In this document: in pieces, positions 1-12,181 of the stretch
Numbering within the stretch: the first letter of the stretch is position 1
Layout of the letters: every line of letters begins with the position of its first letter
Assembly (NCBI GenBank): GCA_028554795.2
Contig: CM068826.1
Location: forward strand, 103,861,602 to 103,925,601
Direction: 5' to 3'
DNA: 64,000 bases
From: Sinohyriopsis cumingii
Lineage: Eukaryota > Mollusca > Bivalvia > Unionida > Unionidae
The notes under the pieces: generated by a model
What the model was told of the DNA's origin: nothing
Databases searched by the model: none
The model's input: only the letters and a program-made list of their open reading frames with translations
Made by a program: the position numbers and the translations under genes

Positions 1-1590
1 TAATAAAATTGTATTAGTCTTAATAACAAAATGTTCTACTGATTTCACGTTCGAATCCCGAGGAAGAATCCAAGATGGAAGACGATGACGTATGCTGCAA
101 TCTGTAGTGTTGACGTCTACAGTTCCTTGTAAAAACAAGAGCTATCACTCTGGTTTCTTATAGCTGAATACATTTTTATATAAAATAAACTGTGCTTGTT
201 CCACAATATTACATGAGCACACGTATTTTCCAGAAAAATAACAGAATTAATCCTTTTGAATCCAAGTAATTTGAAATAACTCCAAACCAAGTAATTTGAT
301 GGAACTCCAAACAGCACAACATACAACTAACAGTTTAACAGCCCAGCTTCTACTGAGATTAATTCCCCAAAACATTGGTTATATGGTCTTTCTAAAACGT
401 AAACAAGGGGTCACGTGGTCATCTTCTGGAAAGTTATAGAAGCAAGTGCTTGTTACAGATCACGTTTACTCAATGTGACCCTGACGAAAACCAATCATTT
501 TCACTCTAAGAAAAAAAATAATTGTTTACATCTTAAAGACAGTGTCCCATCATGACCCTGGAAACAACCAATCATTTTAAAATAAAATAGAACTTGTTTA
601 CGAAGGCTGCTACAAACCCCGAAACAAGGTCAGGATTTAGATCAACACCTGGTTTATAAACTAGCAGTCAAGGTCAAACTATTTTCTAAACAAAGTATCA
701 TCTTTAGTGAAAAAATTTATATTACAATATCATGTAATGAAAAATAAAAAAGTATATAAAAAGACTGACAAACAATTAAATTGGCATAAATATATATTAA
801 ATCAGATATAATTAAATCAAATATACATAACAGGTAACACACATGACCAAATAAACAACTAAGTAATTAAATAGCGCCAACCGCAAAATGAGGACTAGTG
901 GACCAAGGATAATTACTCATTAATGTCAAAAGTAAACTAGAGAAAACTGTTCTTCGTTGTCAGTCCTAAAGAATTATAGCTTACTTATAAGAGAATACGA
1001 TTTATTTATAGATGCACAACATAACTCATCTTTCAAAAGACCATGGCATTCTTTTTCGTTTGAGGAACACCAAATAAGTTGTCCTTTTAGTAGTTTCTTG
1101 GATGATAAATGTGACTCATATCCGTTATATCATTACATAAATTCCAGTCTCTAATAAAATACATAATGACCATGTACTAACATTAACAGTCGCAAGTTAT
1201 TATCATTGCCTTGCTGTAAAACAATAAACTACAAATCAAGTATTTGCCCAGTTCTAACACTGTACAGCCTTCATAAACAGGGTCACAATAACTTCCTTAT
1301 TCTTAAAACTGACTAACATCAAGCCTTTAATTATGATTGTTATCCTTGCAAATTATAGATCTTTCTGTTGATTTCAAAACGTGTCTTCATTAGCGCAAAA
1401 TCTTAACTTAGACTTTTCAAAGTCACTAGTTGATTCTCTAAAAAGAAACAAAAACCAGCGATTGATAACAATTTTAGGTAGTAGTCAGGTTCATTTAAAG
1501 ATTTTTATGAACCACTTTGCACCACATTTGCTGTCCAACTTGGCACTAGCAGGGTGCGGGTTCGAATCGGGTCGACCGCCGTGGTGTATC
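1..1590. other. No gene recognised (left edge)
   Basis: AT-rich sequence with only short open frames that look like chance. The missing exons 2 and 3 of the partial glutathione peroxidase gene at 2320-2628 would lie on the minus strand in this direction. I found no sequence here resembling the conserved exon 2 (the E-I-L-N / Y-V-R-P-G region), so they are probably outside the window. Short tRNA B-box-like strings near 48-59 and 1558-1568 are isolated. Confidence 0.5.
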
Positions 1591-1598
1591 TTTGCAAT

Positions 1599-1797
1599 CA
1601 GGGCCGGCGCCAGACCCTGCCAGACTATCTGGCGCCCTAGGCAAAGTTAGATTTTGACGCTTGGTTCACACCCGCCCCCCCCCCCGAATATATCAATTTC
1701 AAAATTTATAAACAATAATTTTTTTTAGAAGATGCGCCCCCTGAAATCAGCGCCCTAGACGGCTGCCTAGTTTGCCTATATGGTAGCGCCGGCCCTG
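1599..1797. mobile_element. hAT-type non-autonomous element (MITE), 199 bp
   Basis: The segment begins CAGGGCCGGCGC and ends with the reverse complement GCGCCGGCCCTG. It is flanked on both sides by the same 8 bases, TTTGCAAT (1591-1598 and 1798-1805). Eight-base target duplications and CAGGG-type ends are typical of hAT transposons. There is no coding capacity, and the inside contains a C9-10 tract. Boundaries and duplication are read directly from the sequence; the superfamily assignment is inferred from duplication length and end sequence. Confidence 0.85.
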
Positions 1798-2181
1798 TTT
1801 GCAATGCCTTTTTTGTTTTCTCATTGCACTTGTGCACGTTATAAGAATTTACGTCATAATGCGCCGTTAAACACAAATGAAGCCAAAACACCAAGGCATT
1901 TAACAGTACACACATACCAGTCACGCATTAACGAAGCATTGCTGCTGATTAGTCTAAATACTTTAATTTTGTTGAGTCCATTAAGGCAGGGTATGTTTCA
2001 AGGCTGTCACGAAGCCACGCGTAGAATCACTCTTGTGAGTCCTGCCCATGTCTGACACAAAAGGTGTTTGGTTTGGTTTGGTACTTTAAGACACTGCAAC
2101 ATAAGTAAGTTACTTTATGCAGAGACAATCGGAGTGCCTTGCCAAAGGACATCCCACAGTATCTGAACCAGATTGGTCCAA

Positions 2182-2250
2182 AGGTCGGATTCGAAGCCGC
2201 GCCCTTTCGGTCGTGAATCCGGCATGCGAAGCGCTGGGCCACCGCGGCTT
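2182..2250 (-). repeat. tRNA-derived SINE head fragment
   Basis: Read on the minus strand, this has a box-A-like start (GTGGCCCAGCGCTTCGCATG) and a box-B-like GGCTTCGAATCC, spaced as in a tRNA gene. No complete cloverleaf or SINE body is evident, so it is probably a SINE fragment rather than a tRNA gene. Confidence 0.4.
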
Positions 2251-2319
2251 TAGGATAAAAATAGTAAAACTAACATATGCATTAAGATATTGACATATTT
2301 AAATTTAAAAACAACTCAC

Positions 2320-2628
2320 CAATCCAAAGTTATTGCAAGGAAACCCGAGCACGACTAACCCATGATGCTGATATTTCTCTACTAGTGCGTTGATTTCGGG
2401 GTAATGCACCCTGGTGTGACCTCAGTAGCTGGCGACGTTCACCAGAAGAAGAACGTTTCCTCTAAAGCTGCCGAGTTCAATTTCCTCCTGTTCATAAACA
2501 TCTAAAATGCGATGATTATAAATAGTACTCTCAGCATTAGAGCATGTCACCCTCTTTCCATAACCGGAAGTGACGCTCCCTAGAAGTACAGACAGCAGAA
2601 CATACGGGGAGTAAGTCGAGGGAGTCAT
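2320..2628 (-). CDS. Secreted selenocysteine glutathione peroxidase, exon 1 (partial gene)
   Basis: First coding exon of a second GPx-type selenoprotein, reducing hydroperoxides with glutathione or a related thiol. The ATG is at 2628. An N-terminal hydrophobic stretch of about 20 residues looks like a signal peptide. The active-site context V-N-V-A-S-Y is followed by an in-frame TGA (2419-2421) and G-H-T, the place where the family has selenocysteine. Reading through the TGA, the frame stays open to ...G-F-P-C-N-N-F-G-L and a consensus donor (GTGAG) at 2315-2319. The exon is 309 bp and ends in phase 0, like exon 1 of the complete paralogue at 8050-8349. The family's catalytic Gln (C-N-Q-F) is Asn here. 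The remaining exons lie beyond the left edge, so expression and the SECIS element cannot be judged. Confidence 0.85.
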
Positions 2629-2875
2629 GTCTGTCGGAACAGATGTAACAGACTCGCTTGCCAGCCCGAGTTAAAATGAACTCAGCCTAGCCTTGTTACG
2701 CATGTCATTGTCACACTGCTTCCTGGTGAAGCTTTGTTAATAGAGGCAACGAATAGTATCAATCGATACCGTACGTACACATCTGTTCAACAGTTGTCAT
2801 CCGAAAGAACCATGAACGTAATAGTGGATTTTAAAGTCTATGGGGTATAGAAGTTAGGTCTTTATAAACTGTAGA

Positions 2876-2883
2876 TTTGTGTA

Positions 2884-2952
<69 letters not shown>

Positions 2953-2968
2953 GACAGAGAGAGAAAAA
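2876..2968. repeat. Compound microsatellite (TG)n(AG)n(ACAG)n
   Basis: Perfect TG, then AG, then ACAG repeats in series, ending in a short AG run. The plus-strand reading frame across it is an artefact of the repeat. Confidence 0.95.
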
Positions 2969-5561
2969 ATTGGTTGAAGAGAAAGTGCTGACTGAGACGG
3001 GTTGGCAACTTACTCAAGCTTACTTTCACATAATTTATCTTAAACGTTGCTTGAAAGGTTGCAGTTTGATTATGTCATAAAAGATGTTGTGGCAACGTAT
3101 TTACATTGTTGCTGAAAGATTACAGTTTGGCAATGCTAGAGTTGCCATTGTAGCAACGTCATAAAACAAATTCTCTCCAGACAAAACGATTTTTCGACAT
3201 TGAAGTTATCTTCTTGCAAACATGACTCATGGATGCTGTATTGACGTCGGAGGCATATAAAATTTTTCTGTCATTTACAAAAAAGATCCATATCTACATT
3301 CAATTATTATGCTTTCATATATGATATATTTTCATATTACAATTCTAACCGCATTTCAGCCCAATCCAGTACAATGTTTCTGCAAAGTTGCAGAAAACGT
3401 GTATACGCATTATCAAATAAAATATAAGGTATTTGCCTACCCCCCCCCACCTCGACAATGTATACTGTATCTCCTTGTGATTTTAAAAACGAAACACTTC
3501 AAGAATATCCAAATGCTCAGAATTAAGTCATTTCAGTCATTAATTTATCATTTAAAACCAGATTGTCGCCAAAGGGGTTCCTAACCGTGTTTGCGTTTCA
3601 ATCCAAACTGGGGTTTTCACTGTTAGCAATGGGCTTGCTCTCCGTCCTTTTAGGCTTCTGGAAAAAAAAAGTCCATATAGGGTGAAGTGATCAGTCCTCC
3701 AGAACTATGTAAAAGGTAAAACCTGTTGGATCTTTTCATTATAAATAAATGTATGTATGTATGCATATGTATATATATATAATACTACATCTTTAGTGTG
3801 CTGTAAATCCATTATTGTCAATCTATGTTCCTATCTCTATTGTGTAATGATGAAAAATTAACTGAATATCTCTTCTGAAGAGGAAATAAAGAAATTCAGT
3901 CAGTCATACATACATGCGTACATACATACATACATACATATATACTTACTTACTTACTTTTTTACTTAGTTACTTACATGTGCACGCACACTGAGGTAAC
4001 TCAAAAATCTGTCAGTCAGAAATATATCGCCGAAGTGACCGACATGGTAAATATATAAATTCATTTGGAGTATGTATACAAAAAAACTAACATTGAAGTA
4101 GTTATCCAGACAAATGGGTAGATCGAGGAGTGATGATGAATGCCCATTTCATGTTAACGCCGGAGAGTGTGTGTGCGCGCGTGTGTTTGTGTGGGTGGGG
4201 TTATGATAGCAAAATCGAATTATTAAGGTTATTTAAACAATTTTGATGGAGTTGCTTACTGTTTACGGCACAGTATCACAGACAGGTTATCTAGAGTCGA
4301 GGCATTCAGACTAAAGTTCACTAACAGAAAACGACCCGGATTGAGCCAATCGTATGATTCGATCTCGAACCCTTTCAGTCACAAATCTGGCACGCTAACC
4401 GCATCGCCGCTGTGACTTATCTTTGTGGGACTTTACTCGCTTGAAGACATATTTATTTTTTTATGTACGATGCTTTGTTCTGCTTGTTTACTGAATTATC
4501 GCATTGAAACCAGCTGTTGAAAATGCCGGTTTATCCGAGCATAGTGCGCATCACGGACAAACATATCTGTCTTTATGTCGCACCAGTCGGCACTCTTCAC
4601 TGAAACTTGTTATAGTAGAATGAACAACATAGACTAAGATCTTCTGGGACATATAGTGACAGGAGATCTAGGTCCAAGTTATTTACAAACAGGTGAGTAT
4701 TATGCAGGGATATATACAGCACTTTTTTGAAGCCCATAGAGAATATTATATTGAGAACTTTAGATTAACCAAGGAGAACTTTAAACTACCTCGAACGTCC
4801 GGGAGTGCTTCTGTATAATAATTCAAGTTTTAATTTACATGTTTCCGCTAGCATAGTCTGCTGATAATGAGAATTCAAAACCTACAACAGCTGGTTATTA
4901 CCAGTAAACGAGTAGCAAATAAACGGTAGCAGCCTATTAGTGCGTATTGGAACGTCCCAGAAGAATTTGCCGCGCACATGACAAATTGGTTTCTAATACT
5001 ATTTCTTTTTGCATAAAAGTTTTTTTTTTTCTTTCCTCCTTGGTATACGATTGCTCGTTGTGGTCAGAAAGAAATATTTTAACGCCATAAAAAGCTGCCA
5101 TATGCGTATTTCTAGAATTTCGCCGGAATTCCATAGACCCTTTCTCACGTACTGATGCTTTAATTTGGCGGTTTTTTTAGAGATAGTAATTTTTAGTGAA
5201 TAGACGTCTTCAAAAGCAGGTTTGGGTAAGCTTGAGCCTGAGCGCTATCTTCCTACGAAGAAAGGCTGTGTTACAAAAATCAAATTTGTCCAGGATTTCT
5301 TTCCCTATTATCTATATCACAAAGAAAATGTCACGGACAGAGTACGGGATGGGAAAGCAAATGTCATGAACACCTAACAAAGAGTATGGGTATGGGAAGG
5401 CAAACAGGAAGTATAGGTTATTATCTGATTACATTTTCTATGATAACATTTTGTGTGGTTAGGTATTGTGTTTAAGCTTTCGTGCGTTTGATGAATACAG
5501 GTACAGAGAGACACCAAGTGATGGAAATATAAAACAAAATGCAAAGTTTTTTGTTAATTCT
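2969..5561. other. Intergenic DNA, no gene seen
   Basis: Contains poly-C and poly-A runs, a (TACA)n/(TTAC)n stretch around 3895-3970, short (TATG/TA) runs near 3745-3782 and a tRNA-head-like SINE fragment near 4335-4420. No open frame resembles a protein I know. Confidence 0.5.
4335..4420 (-). repeat. tRNA-derived SINE head fragment
   Basis: On the minus strand: a box-A-like GGCGATGCGGTTAGCGTGCC and a box-B-like GGGTTCGAGATCGAATC, similar in layout to the fragment at 2182-2250. Too diverged to be a tRNA gene. Confidence 0.35.
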
Positions 5562-5567
5562 TTTATT
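5562..5567 (-). promoter_or_regulatory. Poly(A) signal of the GPx gene
   Basis: AATAAA on the minus strand, about 670 bases beyond the stop codon of the complete GPx gene and beyond the candidate SECIS. This is a reasonable 3' UTR end. Confidence 0.45.
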
Positions 5568-5707
5568 TATTTGTCCTCCGAACATTTATTCAAAATTGAA
5601 AGAAAACAAGTCAGCCATATTGCAGGTTTGATCATAATGAAGACTGTTCAGTAAGAAGGTTTACACGTGGAAAAAGAACGCACAAAATTTCCAAGTGTTC
5701 CCTCTTA

Positions 5708-5755
5708 ATCAGGGAGCTACCTTCAGCCAACGACTGTTTTCGGAGCCCTCGTCAT
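5708..5755 (-). promoter_or_regulatory. Candidate SECIS element (3' UTR of GPx)
   Basis: On the minus strand, 485 bases after the GPx stop, ATGA is followed by a GC-rich arm (GAGGGCTCC), an unpaired AAAA run, an apical segment, a complementary arm (GGTAGCTCCC) and TGAT. This is the order of a eukaryotic SECIS: ATGA/TGAT quartet, about 9-pair helix, conserved As. By hand the helix pairs at seven of nine positions, with A-C and C-T mismatches, and one of the pairs is a G-U wobble. A SECIS is required for decoding the gene's in-frame TGA as selenocysteine. No folding was run. Confidence 0.6.
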
Positions 5756-6239
5756 GCACTGAACAAGCTTAACTTGACTGTTACCATTACGAATGGCTGA
5801 CCTGATCTCCTCAAATGAATGATCTACATGAAAATATAATAACTACTATCATATTGTAATATCAGTCATAAATAAGTATTTTTGCAATAAAAAAAATTGC
5901 TTTATGCCACACAGAAATCGTAAAAGTTCTCACCATCTCTCTCTCTCTCTCTCCTCCACACACACTGGTTCCATTTTATTTTAGGCGAGTCCTTAAAGTA
6001 GGATTATAAGCTCAGTTTATAACTAAAGAAACATAACTTTTAAGTTACTAAAAGCGGAGTGATTGCATTTTAAATTTGAGTCATGAAACTAAAACCTAGT
6101 TGTTAAAATATGAACAAAAGGGTAGACACTATATTTTCTTCGACGTTATGTCGCTTCTGTTGTGAAAACGAAACAAAACAATCTGTCAACTAAGTAGAAT
6201 ACCAATAAAGTTGCAATATCCGATATGTTTGACTATAAA

Positions 6240-6476
6240 TTAGTACGGTATCTTTAAGATGGAATTATCCTTGAAAATATCATTGTTCTCAAGAAGAGTG
6301 ATGATGTCCGGTCTGAGGTCGCTGGGCATAGTGTCCGGACTGTAACGGTAGGCGGGAATCCCAGTTTTGGTGATTAGAAAAGCCTCAAAGTTCCAGCGAA
6401 CATCACTCACACGGATGGGGGAATAGTGCAACATATCGGCTGTCTCAAAAGTGTCACTTGTTGGCCCACAGTAAGA
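6240..6476 (-). CDS. GPx gene, exon 3 (C-terminal)
   Basis: Acceptor ...GTAG just above 6476; stop TAA at 6240-6242. It encodes the segment with the W-N-F catalytic motif and the C-terminal tail. Confidence 0.9.
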   Translation of the reverse strand, partial: SYCGPTSDTFETADMLHYSPIRVSDVRWNFEAFLITKTGIPAYRYSPDTMPSDLRPDIITLLENNDIFKDNSILKIPY

Positions 6477-8349
6477 CTACAGCAAGTACAAATAAATAAA
6501 TTAATAGAGATCTTTGAATCAAAATATTATGAAGGTAAAATTAATTCAGAAAAGATGTGATATGATAGAATGCCAAAATACCTGGTAAATACCTGTCTGG
6601 TAAAGACTGGTACATCAAGATGCAGACATAAACTACCGGTATATAAGACTCGCAAATATTAGATATATATTCTAAAGTTCAAAACTTTCTTTATGGTGGC
6701 ATTTATTGTATTTTCCTTACAAAAGTTTAAAACATGATTAATCATTTTGTTCGAAAAAGCCTCAGGTCGATGTTCCAAAGACTTGGACTGCAAGAAACAA
6801 TGTCGGGATCTGTGGTATTAAGACAGAATGAATAAAACAGCCGTTGTATCATTTGTTACTCTTGGATTCGCATCAAGGAAGACTATACAAAAATATATAC
6901 AGAACTAAGCATTATAAAATATTGCGATGCAATTAAGAACAAGTAATTTTGCATGTCAGAGGTAAATATAAACAGGCAACAGTTATCTGAGACCGAAGAG
7001 GTTGTTTAAAATCATCAAAATTATGTAAACCCTTTTGTGTCACTCGTTGCAAAATGAAGCAGATACACGTTTTTAGGTTATATCCAAAATGAAAGGTAAT
7101 TTTACCTTTAAGTACGTGTAGATAGGATGCTCTTTATCTCCATTGACGTCAATTTTTTGCGTCAAAGTAAATTTTGGCTCGTACCCGTTCCCAGGCCGGA
7201 CATATTTCAAGCCGTTGAGAATCTCAGTGGCGTTGGTTCCAGGCTCTTGCTGTTCGGAAAGAAAGAGAAAGTAAGAAACTAATTACTAATTACATGCATA
7301 TGTGGATATGACACTTTAGCTATTACAACACGTGCTTTATAAATTACAGGTCCTGAGTACCATTTCTGTTGCCATATGACATTCTTGAAGTGGAAGTAAT
7401 TTCAAACTAGGACTGATAATTTCCCAGATGATTTAGACGAAGCCATATTGGTCTCCATGGACACGAATGAGAAGACATTTTAGCAAAATATGCCTTAAAT
7501 GAATTCTTTTTTCTTTCTTTTTCTCTCTAATTGCTTTACATACATATTATATAATTTTGTTAAGGTCTTAACTTTATCGTCAACTAAATAGACTCTTACG
7601 GGCCACATATCCTGTTAGACAATTTGCACCTTTAAAGGTTCGAAATCATTTGAGCCCCTCTCCTACAAATGCGTTTGAATATTGATGGTAGTTGGTCTTC
7701 ACAATATAAAAAGACAACAAGTATTGAACTAAGCCACCCTTCGCTGTGAGCTATCGTACCTAGGTAGATGCAACACTTTATAAAGTGACAGTTGGAAATG
7801 ATTGATGTAACATTTCGATTAAATAATTACAAATGTGTAAAAGTAAAACTAGCCAAAATCGACGTTAGTAAACCCGTTGAATGGGTAATCTGCGAGTAAT
7901 GAATCAGTGGATGTAAGACGCTAATATTTCCGGTTACAGTTGACAGGCGCAAACCGTCATTTTACAACCTGTTGGAAATCGTTCCTGTGAATTGCTCTTT
8001 GCATGTCATGGATGCCATAGTACTGAAACTGTCAATTATCTGCACTTACCAGATTGAAATCATCGCAAGGAAAGCCGATCACAACTAAACCCTGATTCTC
8101 GAATTCGGTGACAAGTGCGTTCAATCCAAGGTAATGTGGGGTGGTTAACCCTCAAAAGGTTGCGGTGTTCATGAGCAGGAGGACTTTTCCTCGAAAATCA
8201 TTGAAATTTATAGTTTCCTGTTGATATATGTCCATAATTGTCTGGTTATAGATGTCAGTATCTGTCTTTAGACACGTCACACGCGTTCCAGAGACGCTGT
8301 GCAGCGTCCCTATGACGAACGCCAGCAATAGCTGGCCAAGTGTTAACAT
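6240..8349 (-). CDS. Secreted selenocysteine glutathione peroxidase (complete, three exons)
   Basis: GPx-family selenoprotein, probably of the extracellular GPX3/5/6-like group. Exons are 8050-8349, 7106-7249 and 6240-6476, all with GT/AG borders and all phase 0, giving 227 codons including the stop. The start ATG (8347-8349) opens a hydrophobic signal peptide of about 20 residues. The active site reads N-T-A-T-F, in-frame TGA (8149-8151), G-L-T; the TGA is the selenocysteine codon of the family. Exon 2 carries the Q-E-P-G and L-K-Y-V-R-P-G-N-G motifs. Exon 3 carries C-G-P, then V-R-W-N-F-E-A-F-L, which supplies the catalytic Trp and Asn. The catalytic Gln expected in F-P-C-N-Q-F is Asp (F-P-C-D-D-F). 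A TATA box lies 35-40 bases upstream of the ATG and a SECIS candidate lies in the 3' UTR. A paralogue lies downstream at 2320-2628 in the same orientation. Confidence 0.92.
7106..7249 (-). CDS. GPx gene, exon 2
   Basis: Acceptor ...ACAG at 7250 and above, donor GTAAAA at 7105 and below, 48 codons in phase 0. It begins Q-E-P-G and contains the conserved V-R-P-G-N-G-Y segment. Confidence 0.9.
8050..8349 (-). CDS. GPx gene, exon 1 with selenocysteine TGA
   Basis: Signal peptide, active-site TGA at 8149-8151 and donor GTAAGT at 8044-8049. An ordinary ORF finder stops at the TGA, but the family pattern and the open frame after it support readthrough. Confidence 0.9.
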
Positions 8350-8383
8350 TTTTTCGCACTAACAGGGGGGACTTGGACTCACA

Positions 8384-8389
8384 TTTATA
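8384..8389 (-). promoter_or_regulatory. TATA box of the GPx gene
   Basis: TATAAA on the minus strand, its 5' edge 40 bases upstream of the ATG. This implies a very short 5' UTR if the start site lies at the usual 25-30 bases downstream. Confidence 0.5.
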
Positions 8390-10092
8390 CCCGAGATTGT
8401 ACAGGTACAGCAGTCACGAGCTGATACAATTACTGATTAGATTAATGGATAGTATGTTTACTGTCCTTGGCACGGTAACTATAGTATATTTATTTGGTAA
8501 AGAGATTCCTATAGCAGAGCTTCGAGGCATAGTTTTTCTCGATAAAAGGGGTGAACAACATATAATATGGTACTTGAAACATATAATATAAAGCTTAGCC
8601 ATATGTGCAACACAAAGAAAGAATACTTCAGAAATTTTGCGTAAATAGAATAAGGAAGATTTTTGGAGAAATAAAGACAATATTTTAAGTATTTTATTAT
8701 GGGATCTGACCGACAATCGGACAATTTAATGTTGGAGTGGGGAGACTGGGATTCCAAAAATATATATTCAACCACCAGTTAGTTTCCAAAAATATCATTG
8801 TTCTGTTTCGTAGAAAAAGATCGAATTACATCAATTATATTAATTGAAAAAAAAAATTATTTTTATGTAATAGAAAAAATAAAATATCTTTGTTCGAAGG
8901 AAAACCATAGTCCCCCATTTCCCCCGCGAATTTTAAATGGTCGTTCCATAAGTATGTAAATAGTGAGAATTAAAAAAAAAGAAAAGCTTACACTGGCAGA
9001 AAATCTGCATCACTCTTAGATTTGAATATGATCTCCACAGTATACATCTTGGAAAGATAAACATGACACAAGATATTTTGATAGGGGTACTTATAACAAC
9101 GTAGTCGTACACCACCACCACCACCACCCACCACCCGTTGCCTTGTTTGGAAGTCATGGGGACATCATCTTCGATTTCTATACTTCGTATGCATTTCACT
9201 ATGGTAACCAGTTAATGAAATCACCGATTTCATCATGTTTTGTAGTAATATCTTGCCGCCATTTTTGCATCAATGGAAGAGTCGCAAGGTCAAGGATATC
9301 CTTTGTTTAGACAGACGATAGTCGTATCAACTGTTAAGACACGCTGGGGCAATAAATCCAAGATAAATGTATTTGCTTTCAGTCCGATTATCAATACGTC
9401 CTTTGCATGTGAGTTCTCACGAGGTATCGTCTGCTGATTTGTGAACTTTTGTTCCACGATAAGGTTATTTATCAGAATTAGTTTACTTCTGGTTAAGTGA
9501 GGGTTCTCGAATTATGTCTGTGTGTCTGTATCAAGCTCTATGTTATATTTCTAGATTTATTTTCATTCGTTAAACAACTGCATTGTATTAACAGTGCATT
9601 TGCTATTGACCACTTGGAAACATGGATCGACCACTCGGAAATATTGACAATTCTCTGCATAATCATTTGCATGTACCTTTCCTTAAAATCTGTAATTTTT
9701 ATTTATAATATTTCATAGTGGTTAAAAGAGGTCCATTTAGCCATTGGATATTTTTTTTAAATTAGAAGGGAAGAATGTCGAATTTATAAATGGTTTAAAT
9801 TGTATATACATTCCGCATAGGTTCCACCCAAGGTGGACAAGCTGCTGCCTGGCAACACGGTTACTCACTAATTTACACTCAGCTAGCAATTAAATTGACA
9901 AATCCATCGACATCGTTTATCTTGTATGGCTTAGTTTAAATGTATGTTACTGCCCAATAAAATGCAATATAATTGGACATACATTCTATCAACTTTCATC
10001 GTCTCTCCCTGCGTGATATACAAATAAACGCTGCGAAACATGACAACATATTGTAAACCTAGATAAATAGTTTAAATATTAATAAATACAGC

Positions 10093-10129
<37 letters not shown>

Positions 10130-10479
10130 CAGAGCATTTGAGTGCTGATCATTGTTTCAGTCGTTTGGTAACTTTATTAAACCCTCTGAACATACAAAAA
10201 TATTTTTTCTCAGTGGGACTATCATTACCACACGACAGGCTGTTTAAGCGTATCAACTAGAACAAAGTATGGGTCAGTTCAGATGTTCTGCCGTGCACCA
10301 AATTTGGAAAATGAATAAGGCAATGCTGCACGGTTCCAATGCCAGCAAGTGGGCAAATAACGGTTGTGGTGAAAGTTGAATTTATGCTAAGAATGAGTAC
10401 CAATAATAATTTTGTGTCATGGTATTCATTGTCAAAGCTCTTGTTAAAGATGAAATAGAAGACAAGACAAGGTGCATGA
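8390..10479. other. Intergenic DNA, no gene seen
   Basis: AT-rich, with a (CCA)n-like run near 9113-9135 and a (GA)n run at about 10091-10131. Open frames here are short and have no recognisable motif. Confidence 0.5.
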
Positions 10480-11640
10480 AGATCGTTCCGCTGTATTAAC
10501 ATGGATGGAAAGTGCAATGTATGTAGATCATTCCACTTATTAACATGGGTGGAAAGTACACAGTATGTAGGTCATTCCACTGTATTAACATGGGTGAAAA
10601 ATACAATGTGTGTAGATCATTCCACTGTATTAACATAGGTGAAAAATACAATGTGTGTAGATCATTCCACTGTATTAACATTGGTGGAAAGCACAATGTA
10701 TGTAGATCATTACACTATATTAACATTGGTGGAAAGTACAATGTACGTAGATCATTCCACTGTATTAACATGGGTGGAAAGTACACAGTATGTAGGTCAT
10801 TCCACTGTATTAACATGGGTGAAAAATACAATGTGTGTAGATCATTCCACTGTATTAACATAGGTGAAAAATACAATGTGTGTAGATCATTCCACTGTAT
10901 TAACATGGGTGGAAAGCACAATGTATGTAGATCATTACCCTATATTAACATTGGTGGAAAGTACGATGTACGTAGATCATTCCACTGTATTAACATGGGT
11001 GGAAAGTACACAGTATGTAGATCATTCCACTGTATTAACATAGGTGAAAAATACAATGTGCGTAGATCATTCCACTGTATTAACATTGGTGGAAAGTACA
11101 CTGTATATAGATCATTCCACTATAATAGTATGGGTGAAAAGCACAGTGTACGAAGATCATTACACTGTATTAACATGGGTGGAAAGTACAATGTACGTAG
11201 ATCATTACGCTGTATTAACATGGGTGGAAAGTACAATGTACGTAGATCATTACGCTGTATTAACATGGGTGGAAAGTAAAAAGTATGAAGTTCATTCCAC
11301 TATACTAACGTTAATGATAAGTAAACTATATGATAATTGCACTGTATTAACATGGATGGAAAGTAAAATACATGAAGATAATTACACTGTATCGACATTG
11401 ATGTAAAAATAAATGTATGACGATATTCCACTGTATTAACATTGATGGAAAGTAAACTGCATTAAGATCATTCCACTGTATGAACATGGATGGAAAGAAC
11501 AATGCATGAAGATCATTCCATCGTATTAACATCGATGGAAAATACAGTTTACAAAGATCATTCCACTCTATTAACATCGATGGAAATTACAATGTATGAA
11601 GATTACTTCACTGTGTTAACATCGATGGTAAGTAAAACTT
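10480..11640. repeat. 45-bp minisatellite, about 25 copies
   Basis: The unit reads roughly TAACATGGGTGGAAAGTACA followed by a GTATGTAGATCATTCCACTG-type half. Central copies are nearly identical; outer copies (from about 11280 on) are more diverged and have irregular lengths. Because 45 is a multiple of three, both strands have long open frames with 15-residue repeats. These are a by-product of the array and are not called as genes. Confidence 0.9.
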
Positions 11641-12179
11641 TTTGTATCTGAGAGTCTACAATCACATACATTTTACAAGCCTGAAATTACACGTGTATAT
11701 AGGAGAACTGAGAGTGGGTAATAGTTCTTTTAAAAATTCAGGTGCTTACTAATTCATTATAAAACAAACATATTTTCCTTATTGTGGTATTGCTTCCGAT
11801 CCAGTTTCAAACAAATTAATATTACTGAAACGCATATTATGACAGTCTGGTTAAGATTCGTTCTGCTTCCATTTGGAAACGTTTCTATTTTTTCTTCTCC
11901 GTATTCAGATTTATCAAATCTGAAAACGTCCCACACATTATTAGCATGTTCCTAAAAATGTCTTATGTAAGAACATACAATTTGTGTAAGTTATCTTTCC
12001 TTGGCAAAAGCATTGATTTTAGTAGGTTTGCTCAACCTACAGACGTTCTTTTTATAATGTGAGCTATATTAACCAATCATTTGTAATCTGAAGATACGTT
12101 AGTAGTCAAGATGATTGTGATCTGAATCCAGGCATAGTGTAAGTTGGGTTATTTATAAAGAGCATAACTTCATTTTATT

Positions 12180-12181
<2 letters not shown>

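Noticed and set aside
10545..11279. 244-residue plus-strand ORF of 15-residue repeats
   Set aside because: Produced by a 45-bp tandem repeat. The opposite strand is equally open, there is no start context or domain, and the units vary without codon preference.
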